From JAAZGD01 sp964489555 (lineage in GTDB: Bacteria > Bacillota > Clostridia > Peptostreptococcales > Anaerovoracaceae), in assembly GCA_964489555.1 (NCBI GenBank), contig CAZAZF010000001.1:1-64000 (forward strand): DNA of 64,000 nt. The letters run 5' to 3'. Shown one piece after another: positions 1-8,597 of the stretch (the first letter of the stretch is position 1; every line of letters starts with the position of its first letter). The notes under the pieces were generated by a model that was given only the letters and a program-made list of their open reading frames with translations, ran no database searches and was not told where the DNA came from. The translations under genes were made by a program, and so were the position numbers.

Positions 1-98
1 GTTTTCGTATTCAATTTGCTCCTAATGATTTATGGTGTTAACTTCGAAAGACGGGCTGTTTTTTTAGGTCAAACAGTTGTTTTGTTTCACAAATTATC

Positions 99-127
99 TT
101 GACATTTATTGTAGTATTCGATAATAT
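99..127 (+). promoter_or_regulatory. Sigma-A promoter of the T-box/paaK unit
   Basis: TTGACA at 99-104, a 17-base spacer, and TAATAT at 122-127. This near-consensus housekeeping promoter would start transcription at about 134, just ahead of the T-box leader. Bases 1-98 before it hold no gene I can support. Confidence 0.8.
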
Positions 128-133
128 ATCACT

Positions 134-389
134 AATTCCATGAAAATAGCGTTGACAGGGTAAAGTACAAGGTGTCATTTCTCCACAGAGAATCGGAAAA
201 GCTGAGAACCGATGAGGAATGCCTGATGGAAGTTCCCCCTCGAGCTGATTTGCTGAACCGATAGTAAGCAAATCCGGGTTCTCCCGTTATAGAGACAAAG
301 GATGAAATGTCCTTGAGAGGCTCCTTAGAGAGCAATGAGAGTGGTACCACGGGGAAACTCGTCTCTTTAGTAAGAGGCGAGTTATTTTT
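134..389 (+). ncRNA. T-box leader, UUC (Phe) specifier
   Basis: A tRNA-sensing transcription attenuator. Stem I is visible: AGGG (157-160) pairs with CCCT (237-240), an AGTA element lies at 164-167, and an apical helix ATCGG/CCGAT (192-196/209-213) encloses a GCTG-AGA motif. The specifier triplet, one base before the closing CCCT strand, is TTC at 233-235, a phenylalanine codon. The T-box core at 338-352 carries TGGT, whose variable base U would pair with an A73 discriminator base; tRNA-Phe has A73. The terminator at 356-389 is mutually exclusive with the antiterminator. Uncharged tRNA-Phe should therefore switch the downstream genes on. The class assignment is firm; the amino acid call is strong but depends on the register of the specifier loop. 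Confidence 0.9.
356..389 (+). terminator. T-box attenuator terminator
   Basis: The arms AACTCGTCTC (356-365) and GAGGCGAGTT (374-383) form a ten-pair stem with one G-U pair. It is followed by ATTTTTG. It lies directly after the T-box core and 50 bases before the paaK start. Confidence 0.85.
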
Positions 390-441
390 GTTATAAGGAA
401 GGAGAAATAGAGGGGATGAGGGAGAAAAAAGAGGTGAAGTT

Positions 442-1749
442 ATGATCTGGAACGAGCCAAAGGAATGTATGCATCGAGAAGAAATGGCCCATCTGCAAGG
501 GAAAAGGTTACGTGCTACGGTAGAAAAAGTCTACCAAAATGTCCCTTTTTATCGAAAGAAAATGCAAGAATTGGGTTTGGAACCGGGAGACATTCGCACC
601 ATCCAAGATATTCAATTTTTGCCATTTACCACCAAACAAGATTTGAGAGACAACTACCCGTATGGACTGATGGCCGTACCTTCCAGCGAACTTGTCCGTT
701 TACATGCATCCTCCGGAACCACGGGAAAACCAACCGTAGTGGGATATACTCGGAAAGACATTGAAATGTTCGCCGAGAATGTGGCTCGTTCTATTTGCTG
801 CACCGGGGGTGGCAAAGATGATGTGGTGCAAGTGGCGTACGGTTACGGCCTCTTTACAGGAGGTCTGGGACTTCATTATGGAGCAGAAAAAATAGGGGCT
901 GCCGTAGTGCCTATTTCTGGGGGAAATACCGCAAAACAACTTACTCTATTGCAGGATTTTGGAAGTACCATTCTGGCTTGTACTCCATCTTATGCCATGC
1001 ACCTTGCAGAAGTATTGGAAGAAAAAAAAATCGATCCCCGTTCGTTATGTCTTCGAATCGGGATTTTTGGAGCGGAGCCTTGGAGCACAGAGATGAAAGA
1101 CAAGATTGAAAGAGGCCTTGGTATCAAAGCGTACGATATCTACGGATTAAGCGAAATCATGGGTCCCGGAGTTTCATGTGGATGCGAAGAAGAAAAAGGA
1201 CTTCATGTGGCAGAAGATCATTTCTACCCTGAAATTGTAGATCCGGATACTTTAAAACCAATGAAGTATGGAGAAACGGGAGAACTGGTATTTACCCATT
1301 TAACAAAAGAAGCAATGCCCCTTTTACGGTATCGAACCCGCGACCTTACTTCATTGGAAAACAGTGCATGTGACTGCGGAAGAACCAATGTTAGAATGAA
1401 TCGTGTGAAAGGAAGATCCGACGATATGTTGATCATACGGGGCGTGAATGTGTTTCCTTCCCAGGTTGAGAGTGTATTGTTAAACATCCCGGAAACCAAA
1501 CCTCATTACTTGTTGGTGGTGGAGAGAAGGGGAACGATGGATACTCTGGAAATTAAAGTGGAAATTGATGAAAACTATCTCTCTGATGAAATCAACCAGA
1601 TGAATGTACTAAGAAATCGCATTTGCCACGAAGTGGAAAGTGTGTTAGGAATCAGTGTGAAATTAACCATTGTAGAGCCCAAAACCCTAGAACGTACAGA
1701 GGGGAAAGCCAAACGAGTCTTGGATCTTCGAAAGGAGGAAGAAAAATGA
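442..1749 (+). CDS. paaK: Phenylacetate-CoA ligase
   Basis: An adenylate-forming enzyme that activates phenylacetate or a related aryl acid with ATP and CoA, in the cytoplasm. It is 435 residues long, normal for the PaaK family. The ATP loop SSGTTGKP is at residues 90-97, the adenylate motif YGLSE at about 234-238, and a C-terminal AMP-binding lid domain begins near residue 340. A GAGGTGA ribosome site precedes the ATG. It overlaps the ACT-domain gene (ATGA), so the two are probably translated together. The Phe T-box leader places it under phenylalanine starvation control. That fits a role supplying phenylacetyl-CoA for reductive carboxylation to phenylpyruvate, rather than Phe degradation. 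Family assignment is secure; the exact aryl acid is inferred. Confidence 0.9.
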   Translation: MIWNEPKECMHREEMAHLQGKRLRATVEKVYQNVPFYRKKMQELGLEPGDIRTIQDIQFLPFTTKQDLRDNYPYGLMAVPSSELVRLHASSGTTGKPTVVGYTRKDIEMFAENVARSICCTGGGKDDVVQVAYGYGLFTGGLGLHYGAEKIGAAVVPISGGNTAKQLTLLQDFGSTILACTPSYAMHLAEVLEEKKIDPRSLCLRIGIFGAEPWSTEMKDKIERGLGIKAYDIYGLSEIMGPGVSCGCEEEKGLHVAEDHFYPEIVDPDTLKPMKYGETGELVFTHLTKEAMPLLRYRTRDLTSLENSACDCGRTNVRMNRVKGRSDDMLIIRGVNVFPSQVESVLLNIPETKPHYLLVVERRGTMDTLEIKVEIDENYLSDEINQMNVLRNRICHEVESVLGISVKLTIVEPKTLERTEGKAKRVLDLRKEEEK

Positions 1750-2177
1750 TCGCAAAACAGTTGACCGTTTTTTTACAAAACGAACCGGGCCGGTTAGAAG
1801 AACTTACCCGAGTTCTGGAGCAAGAAAAAATCAATATTTCAGCATTGAGTATTGCGGAAACAGAAGAATATGGCATTGTGCGAATGATTGTTAGTCATCC
1901 GGAACAGGCGGAAGAAAAGTTAAAAGAAGAACACTTTAGCGTGAAAACAACCCAGGTAATCGGAGTGGAGGTCCCCGATGAACCTGGAACTCTTCATCAT
2001 ATCTTAAAGCTTTGGGCCGAAAAAGGCATCAATGTTGAATATATGTATGGATATTCCAATTGCGGAGCAGCACGTCTAATTATGAAAGTCAGTGATCCGG
2101 AAAAGGCAACTGAAATTTTGGCATCTGAAAACCTATGGTCTACCGTAGGCTGGAATGCCAAAGATTGTATTATGTAG
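1746..2177 (+). CDS. Two-ACT-domain amino-acid-binding protein
   Basis: 143 residues made of two ACT domains (about 4-68 and 70-138) with no catalytic domain. Each begins with the typical strand and proline-glycine turn (NEPGRL, DEPGTL). ACT domains bind amino acids and usually regulate an attached or partner enzyme. AAAGGAGGAAG precedes the ATG, and the start overlaps the paaK stop by four bases, so equal amounts of the two proteins are likely. A longer in-frame reading from 1623 would lie inside paaK and is not used. I infer that it senses phenylalanine or another aromatic amino acid and tunes the ligase. This is not demonstrated. Confidence 0.85.
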   Translation: MIAKQLTVFLQNEPGRLEELTRVLEQEKINISALSIAETEEYGIVRMIVSHPEQAEEKLKEEHFSVKTTQVIGVEVPDEPGTLHHILKLWAEKGINVEYMYGYSNCGAARLIMKVSDPEKATEILASENLWSTVGWNAKDCIM

Positions 2178-2184
2178 GCAGGTT

Positions 2185-3186
2185 TTAATCTTCCATTGAT
2201 AATAATCTTTCGGCGATTTGGACCGCATTAGTGGCGGCTCCTTTTCTGATGTTATCGGCTACTACCCAAAGATTCAATCCGTTTTCGATGGAGAAATCTC
2301 TTCGAATTCTTCCTACATAAACCATATCGGTTCCGGCCGCATTTCTGGCTAAAGGATACGTATTGGTGGAAGGATCATCTTCCAGCACCAATCCTTCTGC
2401 CCTTTGATACAGCGCCATGACTTCCTCCAATTCAAATTCCTTGTGTAACTCCACATTGATGGATTCACTATGGCAATCATAAACGGGAACACGAACGGTA
2501 GTAGCGGTAATGGCCATGGTGTAATCCCCCATGATTTTATGGGTTTCATGGATCATTTTCATTTCTTCTTTCGTGTATCCGTTTTCCGTGAATACATCGA
2601 TGTGAGGAAGACAGTTGTTGTAGATTGGGTGAGGATAAGCCAGGGGCGTGTTCTCACCCTTTTGGCCATTTTCCAGATCTTTGATTCCTTTCAAACCCGA
2701 GCCGGATACAGCTTGATATGTAGAATATACAATTCTTTTTATGCCATACTGGTCATGTAAAGGTTTTAGTGCCACAACGGCTTGTATGGTCGAACAATTG
2801 GGATTGGCTATAATTCCCTGGTGTTTTTTTAAGTCTTGAGGATTCACTTCCGGAACAACCAGGGGAACATCCTTGTCCATCCGCCAAGCACTACTATTAT
2901 CGATTACTACGGTGCCCTTGGCTGCGGCAATCGGTGCGAACTTCAGGGAAGTGGCGCCCCCGGCAGAAAACAAGGCAATATCTATGTCTTTATCAAAACT
3001 GGATTCATTTAATTCCTCCACCACATAATCCTTCCCTTTGAAGGGTATGGTGGTTCCAGCCGATTTGGCAGAGGCCATCATATAACATTCATTGAAAGGA
3101 AAATCTCTTTCTTCCAGAACCTTTAAAAAGGTAGACCCAACCAAGCCGGTTGCGCCCACAATGGCAATGTTCGGTTGTTTTTTCAT
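2185..3186 (-). CDS. asd: Aspartate-semialdehyde dehydrogenase
   Basis: Reduces aspartyl phosphate to aspartate semialdehyde with NADPH. This is the branch point for lysine, diaminopimelate, threonine and methionine. At 333 residues it is full length. The Rossmann loop GATGLVG is at 11-17, the catalytic cysteine in NPNCST is C131, and the catalytic histidine in RVPVYDCH is H239. TAGGAGGAAC precedes the ATG. It is a single gene, convergent with the ACT gene, only 7 bases apart with no clear terminator between them. No lysine riboswitch is visible upstream. The usual neighbours dapA and dapB are absent. Confidence 0.95.
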   Translation of the reverse strand: MKKQPNIAIVGATGLVGSTFLKVLEERDFPFNECYMMASAKSAGTTIPFKGKDYVVEELNESSFDKDIDIALFSAGGATSLKFAPIAAAKGTVVIDNSSAWRMDKDVPLVVPEVNPQDLKKHQGIIANPNCSTIQAVVALKPLHDQYGIKRIVYSTYQAVSGSGLKGIKDLENGQKGENTPLAYPHPIYNNCLPHIDVFTENGYTKEEMKMIHETHKIMGDYTMAITATTVRVPVYDCHSESINVELHKEFELEEVMALYQRAEGLVLEDDPSTNTYPLARNAAGTDMVYVGRIRRDFSIENGLNLWVVADNIRKGAATNAVQIAERLLSMED

Positions 3187-3218
3187 ATCTATTGTTCCTC
3201 CTAAAATAATTACTCCTT

Positions 3219-3246
3219 ATTATACACACTTTGCTAGCGGTTGTAA
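3219..3246 (-). promoter_or_regulatory. Promoter of asd
   Basis: Read on the minus strand: TTACAA (3246-3241), a 16-base spacer, TATAAT (3224-3219). It lies 33 bases before the asd start codon, in the divergent asd/uppP spacer. Confidence 0.65.
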
Positions 3247-3286
3247 GGGGTTTCGGGAAATATTCATATTTTTTTCCCGGGGGCTA

Positions 3287-3295
3287 TGGTATAAT
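3287..3295 (+). promoter_or_regulatory. Extended -10 promoter of uppP
   Basis: TGGTATAAT (3287-3295) is a TGn-extended perfect -10 box, 37 bases before the uppP start. No good -35 is seen. An imperfect inverted repeat (CGGGAAA...TTTTCCCG, about 3253-3280) covers where it should be and might bind a regulator. Confidence 0.55.
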
Positions 3296-3332
3296 GATAC
3301 CGCATATTTGACTAGGAAAGGGGATTTCTCAT

Positions 3333-4175
3333 TTGACATATTTTGAAGCTTTGATTCTCGGTTTGGTGCAAGGACTTGCAGAATTTTTACCGATTTCCAG
3401 TTCGGGGCACTTGGCCATCCTTCAGTATTTTTTTAAGATTGACGGGGAAAAAGTATTGCCTTTTGCAGTGCTGCTCCATGTTGGAACCCTGTTTTCCGTA
3501 TTCTTTGTCTATTGGAAAGACCTAATGGCATTATTCAAAGAATTAGGAGCCACGATTATGGATTTATTTTCCGGAAAAGGGCTGAGATTGGATTCTTCTC
3601 CTCTTCGAAGAATGGGAGCAATGATTATTGTTGCCACCATCCCCACCGGTATTATAGGAATCTTATTTAATGACAATTTCGCGGCGATGTATCTCAATCT
3701 CACTTGGATTATAACCGGCTTGTTTTTAACAGGATGTTTGTTATTGGTGGCGGAACACAAGGGGAAAACCGGAAAAAATCTCCATGGAGAAGAAGGAATT
3801 AAGGTGCATCATGCCTTGTTAGTTGGTGTGTTTCAAGGCATTGCTATATGGCCCGGTGTATCTCGTTCCGGGTCCACCTTAGTGGGAGGACTTCTGAGCG
3901 GATTGGATCGAAATGTGGCCATCAAGTTCGCCTTTCTTATTTCCATCCCTTCTATTTTAGGTTCTGTCGTTATGGAGGCTCCCGATGCCTTTCAAGAAGG
4001 CATGGAAATGTCTTTGATTGGCCCGGTTATATTGGGCGTGTTGGTGGCCGCTTTATCCGGATTTTTGGCCATAAAAACCATGTTGAGAGTGGTGGCAGGA
4101 AAAAAACTATATTGGTTTAGTATCTATGTATGGGTTGTTGCAATTACTTTGTTGTTCTATGTGGTTTTAAATTAA
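3333..4175 (+). CDS. uppP: Undecaprenyl-diphosphatase UppP/BacA
   Basis: Membrane enzyme that dephosphorylates undecaprenyl diphosphate to recycle the lipid carrier for peptidoglycan and other wall polymers. It also underlies bacitracin resistance. It has 280 residues and is strongly hydrophobic, with several membrane helices. The two family signatures are present: EFLPISSSGH near residues 18-27 and PGVSRSGST near 173-181. The start is TTG (3333), preceded by AGGAAAGGGG at a proper distance; no ATG fits. ftsK follows 37 bases later. Confidence 0.93.
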   Translation: MTYFEALILGLVQGLAEFLPISSSGHLAILQYFFKIDGEKVLPFAVLLHVGTLFSVFFVYWKDLMALFKELGATIMDLFSGKGLRLDSSPLRRMGAMIIVATIPTGIIGILFNDNFAAMYLNLTWIITGLFLTGCLLLVAEHKGKTGKNLHGEEGIKVHHALLVGVFQGIAIWPGVSRSGSTLVGGLLSGLDRNVAIKFAFLISIPSILGSVVMEAPDAFQEGMEMSLIGPVILGVLVAALSGFLAIKTMLRVVAGKKLYWFSIYVWVVAITLLFYVVLN

Positions 4176-4212
4176 TATATCCAGTTAAAAATTTCCAGTT
4201 CAGGAGTGCCAA

Positions 4213-6729
4213 ATGGCGGAAACCAAAAGAGGACCCGGAAGACCTCCCGGTTCAAAAAATAAAAACACAAAAACGAAAGAAAGCCCAAAAAAAGCATCGA
4301 AGGAAACCAAGGAAAAGGAAGCTCAGGTTCGCGCTAAGACAGGTTCTCGAGTTCGAGATGAGATTTGGGCCATCATTTTAATTGCAATTGGAGTATTTTT
4401 AGTAATTGCTCTTCAAACCGATACTGCAGGAGAATTCGGGCACATTTTATCTGACTTCTTAAAGGGTTGTTTTGGAATCATAGCCTTAGGTTTGCCTTAT
4501 TACCTTATATTGTATGGTTTGCTCTTGTTTGCAAAAAGAACGGTTCATATTACGGGAAGATCAGTGTTCTTTCTGTTTATAATTTTTCTGATGGCTTGCA
4601 TTATGAATGCCAGTCGATTTATCCAAGAGGATGGGTTGGATCTTTGGCCCATGGCCTTTATGGAATTTTTTCACCATGGAATCACATTAGAAGGAGGAGG
4701 GCTGGTAGGCACTGTTCTTGCACAATTGTTAATAAAAGCTTTTGGCATGGTTGGACTTTGGATTTTTTCCATTGTGATTATCATTATCTGCTTGCTTTTG
4801 GTAATCAATACTCCCGTATCCCAATTTATTGAAACCCTGGCAGAAAAAAGAGCTCGTAAGAAAGCTGATCTGGTTCATGAAACTTCTTGGGAAAAACAGG
4901 AAGAAGAGGAAGAAAAAATTGTTGTGGTACCCGAACCAAAAGATTTCACACCTTCTTCAACAAAGAATTCTGCGCAGCAAGCCATGATAAAAACCTTGCC
5001 TGAGGCTGAAGAAGAAAACTTCTACCAACCGGGGAAAATGTCGGAAGGTCAGTTGAAAATACTCAGGTTAATGAATGACGATTCTTTATTCGAACCTTCT
5101 AATGAAACCCCTTCCGGTATGGGTCTGGAAGGAACTATGCCGATTTCTACCGGGTATGGGCTTTCCGGCGACCCCATGAAACCAAAAGAAACGGAATCCG
5201 TTCATCCGCGAAAGGAGACGGACAAAGACACATTTCCGGTTTTAACTGAGAAAAACACAGAACCCCCTTCTTCCGGCTATGAATTTCCTCCATTACATCT
5301 TTTGTTGGAGAATAAAAGCAAAGGAAATCCCGTTGATTCCAAAGCGTTGAGAAATAAGGCGGAAAAATTGGAAGAAACCTTGCGAAACTTCAATGTTGGC
5401 GCCAAGGTTCTTCAAGTTACCCAAGGGCCTACAGTGACTCGTTATGAGATTCAGCCTGACATCGGGGTAAAAGTCAACAGCATCACCCGGCTTGCCGATG
5501 ATATCGCTCTCAATCTGGAAGCCAAAAGCATACGGATTGAGGCACCCATCCCCGGAAAAGCTGCAGTGGGAATTGAAGTTGAAAACGAAAAGGTGAACTT
5601 GGTTCCCATCCGCGAAATGATCCAGTCCAAAGAGTTTGCGGGGATGAAATCAAAAATTGCCTTTGCCATTGGAAAGGATTTGTCTGGCACGCCCATTGTG
5701 GCTGACTTAAAAGAAATGCCGCATCTTCTGATTGCCGGGTCAACCGGAAGTGGAAAGAGTGTGTGTATTAATTCCATATTAACTAGCCTTTTATATCGTG
5801 CCAAACCAGATGAAGTAAAGTTAATCCTTATTGATCCAAAAGTAGTGGAGCTGGGTAGTTACAATGGGATTCCTCATTTGTTGATTCCTGTGGTAACGGA
5901 TCCCAAAAAAGCAGCAGCGGCACTGAACTGGGCCGTAACGGAAATGACAGACCGGTACAAACGGTTCGCAGAAGCTTCTGTTCGGGATTTGGAGCATTAC
6001 AATGACCGCATGAACCAAAAGGGAGCTCAGGGACAACCTCTTCCACAAATAGTGATTGTAATCGATGAGTTGGCCGACCTGATGATGGCTGCCCCCAATC
6101 AGGTGGAAGAATCCATTTGTAGGCTTGCTCAAATGGCTCGAGCAGCAGGAATGCATTTAATCGTAGCAACCCAAAGACCCTCTGTAGATATCATCACCGG
6201 TGTCATTAAGGCAAACATTCCCTCACGAATTGCTTTTGCGGTTTCCAGCCAATTTGATTCACGGACCATTCTTGATATGAGCGGTGCAGAAAAATTGGTA
6301 GGAAAAGGGGATATGTTATTCAGCCCTCAAAGTTTGAACAAACCCATACGATTACAAGGTTCTTATATAACCGACGGAGAAGTGGCCAAGGTCATTGAAT
6401 TTGTAAAATCTCAAAATACGGAAGTGGACTATCAAGACCATATCATAAAAACCATTGAAAAAAACGGAGACAAAGAAACCTCAGAGGACCATGATGATCT
6501 TTTAGAAGAGGCTATCGAGACGGTGGTTCGAGCCGGGCAGGCTTCGGTTTCCATGCTTCAGCGAAGATTTCGCATCGGATACAATCGTGCGGCCAGAATG
6601 ATTGACTTAATGGAATCACGCCACATCATTGGACCCGCCGATGGATCAAGACCCAGGCAAGTGCTTTGGACCGAAGTAGACTTTTATGCCATGAAAGGGT
6701 TGGAGGGGGAAGATTACACTGAGGAATAA
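4213..6729 (+). CDS. ftsK: FtsK/SpoIIIE DNA translocase
   Basis: Hexameric ATP-driven DNA pump at the septum that clears chromosomes during division, and during sporulation in spore formers. 838 residues. A basic N-terminus is followed by about four membrane helices (roughly 48-205), a charged low-complexity linker, then the motor. Walker A GSTGSGKS lies near residues 509-516, Walker B VIDELADLM near 615-623, and a winged-helix gamma domain for oriented DNA recognition at about 770-830. A CAGGAG ribosome site precedes the ATG. rimO follows after 4 bases. Sequence alone does not decide whether FtsK or SpoIIIE is the better name. Confidence 0.95.
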   Translation: MAETKRGPGRPPGSKNKNTKTKESPKKASKETKEKEAQVRAKTGSRVRDEIWAIILIAIGVFLVIALQTDTAGEFGHILSDFLKGCFGIIALGLPYYLILYGLLLFAKRTVHITGRSVFFLFIIFLMACIMNASRFIQEDGLDLWPMAFMEFFHHGITLEGGGLVGTVLAQLLIKAFGMVGLWIFSIVIIIICLLLVINTPVSQFIETLAEKRARKKADLVHETSWEKQEEEEEKIVVVPEPKDFTPSSTKNSAQQAMIKTLPEAEEENFYQPGKMSEGQLKILRLMNDDSLFEPSNETPSGMGLEGTMPISTGYGLSGDPMKPKETESVHPRKETDKDTFPVLTEKNTEPPSSGYEFPPLHLLLENKSKGNPVDSKALRNKAEKLEETLRNFNVGAKVLQVTQGPTVTRYEIQPDIGVKVNSITRLADDIALNLEAKSIRIEAPIPGKAAVGIEVENEKVNLVPIREMIQSKEFAGMKSKIAFAIGKDLSGTPIVADLKEMPHLLIAGSTGSGKSVCINSILTSLLYRAKPDEVKLILIDPKVVELGSYNGIPHLLIPVVTDPKKAAAALNWAVTEMTDRYKRFAEASVRDLEHYNDRMNQKGAQGQPLPQIVIVIDELADLMMAAPNQVEESICRLAQMARAAGMHLIVATQRPSVDIITGVIKANIPSRIAFAVSSQFDSRTILDMSGAEKLVGKGDMLFSPQSLNKPIRLQGSYITDGEVAKVIEFVKSQNTEVDYQDHIIKTIEKNGDKETSEDHDDLLEEAIETVVRAGQASVSMLQRRFRIGYNRAARMIDLMESRHIIGPADGSRPRQVLWTEVDFYAMKGLEGEDYTEE

Positions 6730-6733
6730 ACCC

Positions 6734-8086
6734 ATGAAAATTTATATAGACACCTTGGGATGCCCGAAAAACATCAATGATACCCAACATGCCTGCGGCC
6801 TCCTGATGGCAGCGGGCCATGTTTTTGTAGAACAACCCGAGAAGGCAGATGTGGTAATCGTCAATACCTGCGGGTTCATACAAGACGCTCAAAAAGAATC
6901 CATCTTTCGAATTTTAGAACTAGCACAGATCAAAAAACCGGAAGCCTTTTTAATTGTGTCGGGATGCCTTTCCATGAGATTTGGTGAAGAACTATACTAT
7001 GAAATGGAAGAAGTGGATTTGTTTATAGGGGTGAATGACTACCAACAACTGCCTGATTTATTAATAAATTTAAAAAAAGGGAAGCGAAAAGTAGTGAGGA
7101 ATCCTCAGCCCTCAAAATTCATGGATTATCGACATCGAAAAATAGGCGAAACTCCTTACTCCATGACACTAAGAGTTTCCGAGGGTTGTGACAATCGCTG
7201 TACTTATTGTGTGATTCCGGAAATAAGAGGATTCTTTCGAAGTAGACCGAAAGAAGAAGTATTGGAGGAAGCAAGATTTTTAGCACAAAAAGGCTGTAAG
7301 GAATTAATTCTCATTGCCCAAGATGTTACATTATATGGAATGGATCTTTACGGAAGTCTTCAATTGCCGGAACTATTGAGAGAACTTTGCCACATTTCTG
7401 GAATTCGTTGGGTTCGGCTTATGTATTGTTATGAAGACCGAATCACCGAAGAGTTGATGGATGTCATGGCTTCGGAGCCCAAAATATGTCCTTACATTGA
7501 TATGCCCATCCAACATCTCTCAGACAAAATACTGAAAAAAATGGCTCGCCGATCCACCCGGGAATCCATCGGGCGAACCATCCAATCTTTGCGAAAAAAA
7601 ATTCCGGAGATTCACATTCGAACCACTTTGATTACGGGATTTCCCGGAGAAAGTGAAGAAGACTTTCAACATTTGTTAGACGGAATTCGGAAATTAAAGT
7701 TTGAACGGTTGGGAGTTTTTGCCTATTCGCAAGAAGAAAATACACCTGCCGGAGACATGAATAACCAGGTTCCGGAAGAAGAAAAAGAAGCCAGAAAAGA
7801 AGCACTTATGCGACAGCAACTGGAAATCTCCCTAAAACACAATCAAGAAAAAGTTGGAAAAACATTGGAAGTATTGGTAGAAGGCCAGGAAGAAGATTCC
7901 ACTTATTACGGAAGAACTGTATTTGATGCTCCGGACATCGATAACAGCGTGCTCTTTTCTTCGGAAAAGTGTTTGCAACCGGGAGATTTTGTTTTTGTTT
8001 CAATTCAAGACGCTTTTGATTATGACTTAGTGGGAATTCATAATCCCGATATGACAGGAGGTAATGACCATGAATTTACCCAATAA
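6734..8086 (+). CDS. rimO: Ribosomal protein S12 methylthiotransferase RimO
   Basis: Radical SAM enzyme that methylthiolates a conserved aspartate of ribosomal protein S12. 450 residues. The N-terminal UPF0004 domain has three cluster cysteines (C10 in LGCPKN, then NTCGF and SGCLS). The radical SAM motif CDNRCTYC is C152/C156/C159, and a C-terminal TRAM domain covers about 385-450. The LGCPKN/GCDNRC signatures favour RimO over MiaB and MtaB. GAGGAATAAACCC precedes the ATG. It lies in the conserved ftsK-rimO-pgsA-cinA-recA order and overlaps pgsA. Confidence 0.93.
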   Translation: MKIYIDTLGCPKNINDTQHACGLLMAAGHVFVEQPEKADVVIVNTCGFIQDAQKESIFRILELAQIKKPEAFLIVSGCLSMRFGEELYYEMEEVDLFIGVNDYQQLPDLLINLKKGKRKVVRNPQPSKFMDYRHRKIGETPYSMTLRVSEGCDNRCTYCVIPEIRGFFRSRPKEEVLEEARFLAQKGCKELILIAQDVTLYGMDLYGSLQLPELLRELCHISGIRWVRLMYCYEDRITEELMDVMASEPKICPYIDMPIQHLSDKILKKMARRSTRESIGRTIQSLRKKIPEIHIRTTLITGFPGESEEDFQHLLDGIRKLKFERLGVFAYSQEENTPAGDMNNQVPEEEKEARKEALMRQQLEISLKHNQEKVGKTLEVLVEGQEEDSTYYGRTVFDAPDIDNSVLFSSEKCLQPGDFVFVSIQDAFDYDLVGIHNPDMTGGNDHEFTQ

Positions 8087-8597
8087 ACTGACTCTGGGAA
8101 GAATCTTTGTGGTACCGCTCTTTATTGTGTTATATGTGACAAGCTATCACATGGCTGCTTTTATACTCTTTGTGCTGGCTTCATTAACAGACCTGGTAGA
8201 CGGCCAAATTGCCAGAAAGTACAACCTGGTATCCAATTTCGGGAAGATTATGGATCCGCTGGCCGATAAAATATTGGTGTATTCCGCCTTTTGTCTTATG
8301 GTAGAAAACGGACTGATTCCTGGGTGGATGTTGATTGTAATCCTAACTCGTGAGTTTGTGGTCGGCGGAATGCGAACCGTAGCGGCTTCTGAGGGAATCG
8401 TAGTGGCCGCCGGTATGAGCGGAAAAATCAAAACTGTTTTACAAATGATTGCGGTACCCATGCTTCTGCTTGTTCCTTTCATCTCCTGGGACTATTGGTT
8501 ATTCGCTTCTCAAATTGTCCTTTGGGCATCTCTTGTTATGACTGTCTATTCCGGTGTGGAATATGTTTTGCAAAATAGAAAGGTATTTACCCTATGA
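8070..8597 (+). CDS. pgsA: CDP-diacylglycerol-glycerol-3-phosphate phosphatidyltransferase
   Basis: Membrane enzyme that makes phosphatidylglycerol phosphate, committing to anionic phospholipids. 175 residues with several membrane helices. The CDP-alcohol phosphotransferase signature DG-x2-AR-x8-G-x3-D-x3-D is intact around residues 42-66. An ATG at 8064 in the same frame sits only 2 bases after AGGAGG (8056-8061). The ATG at 8070, 8 bases away, is the better start. It overlaps the rimO end by 17 bases and shares an ATGA-type overlap with cinA. Confidence 0.93.
   Translation: MNLPNKLTLGRIFVVPLFIVLYVTSYHMAAFILFVLASLTDLVDGQIARKYNLVSNFGKIMDPLADKILVYSAFCLMVENGLIPGWMLIVILTREFVVGGMRTVAASEGIVVAAGMSGKIKTVLQMIAVPMLLLVPFISWDYWLFASQIVLWASLVMTVYSGVEYVLQNRKVFTL

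Noticed and set aside
38..271. Minus-strand ORF of 77 codons and another at 132-350 over the window start
   Set aside because: They overlap the T-box leader and its promoter on the opposite strand, have no ribosome site and no recognisable product.
3187..3332. Possible lysine riboswitch or other leader before asd
   Set aside because: The spacer is short, both promoters fill it, and no riboswitch core is visible. The inverted repeat at 3253-3280 lacks a T run and does not follow a gene end.
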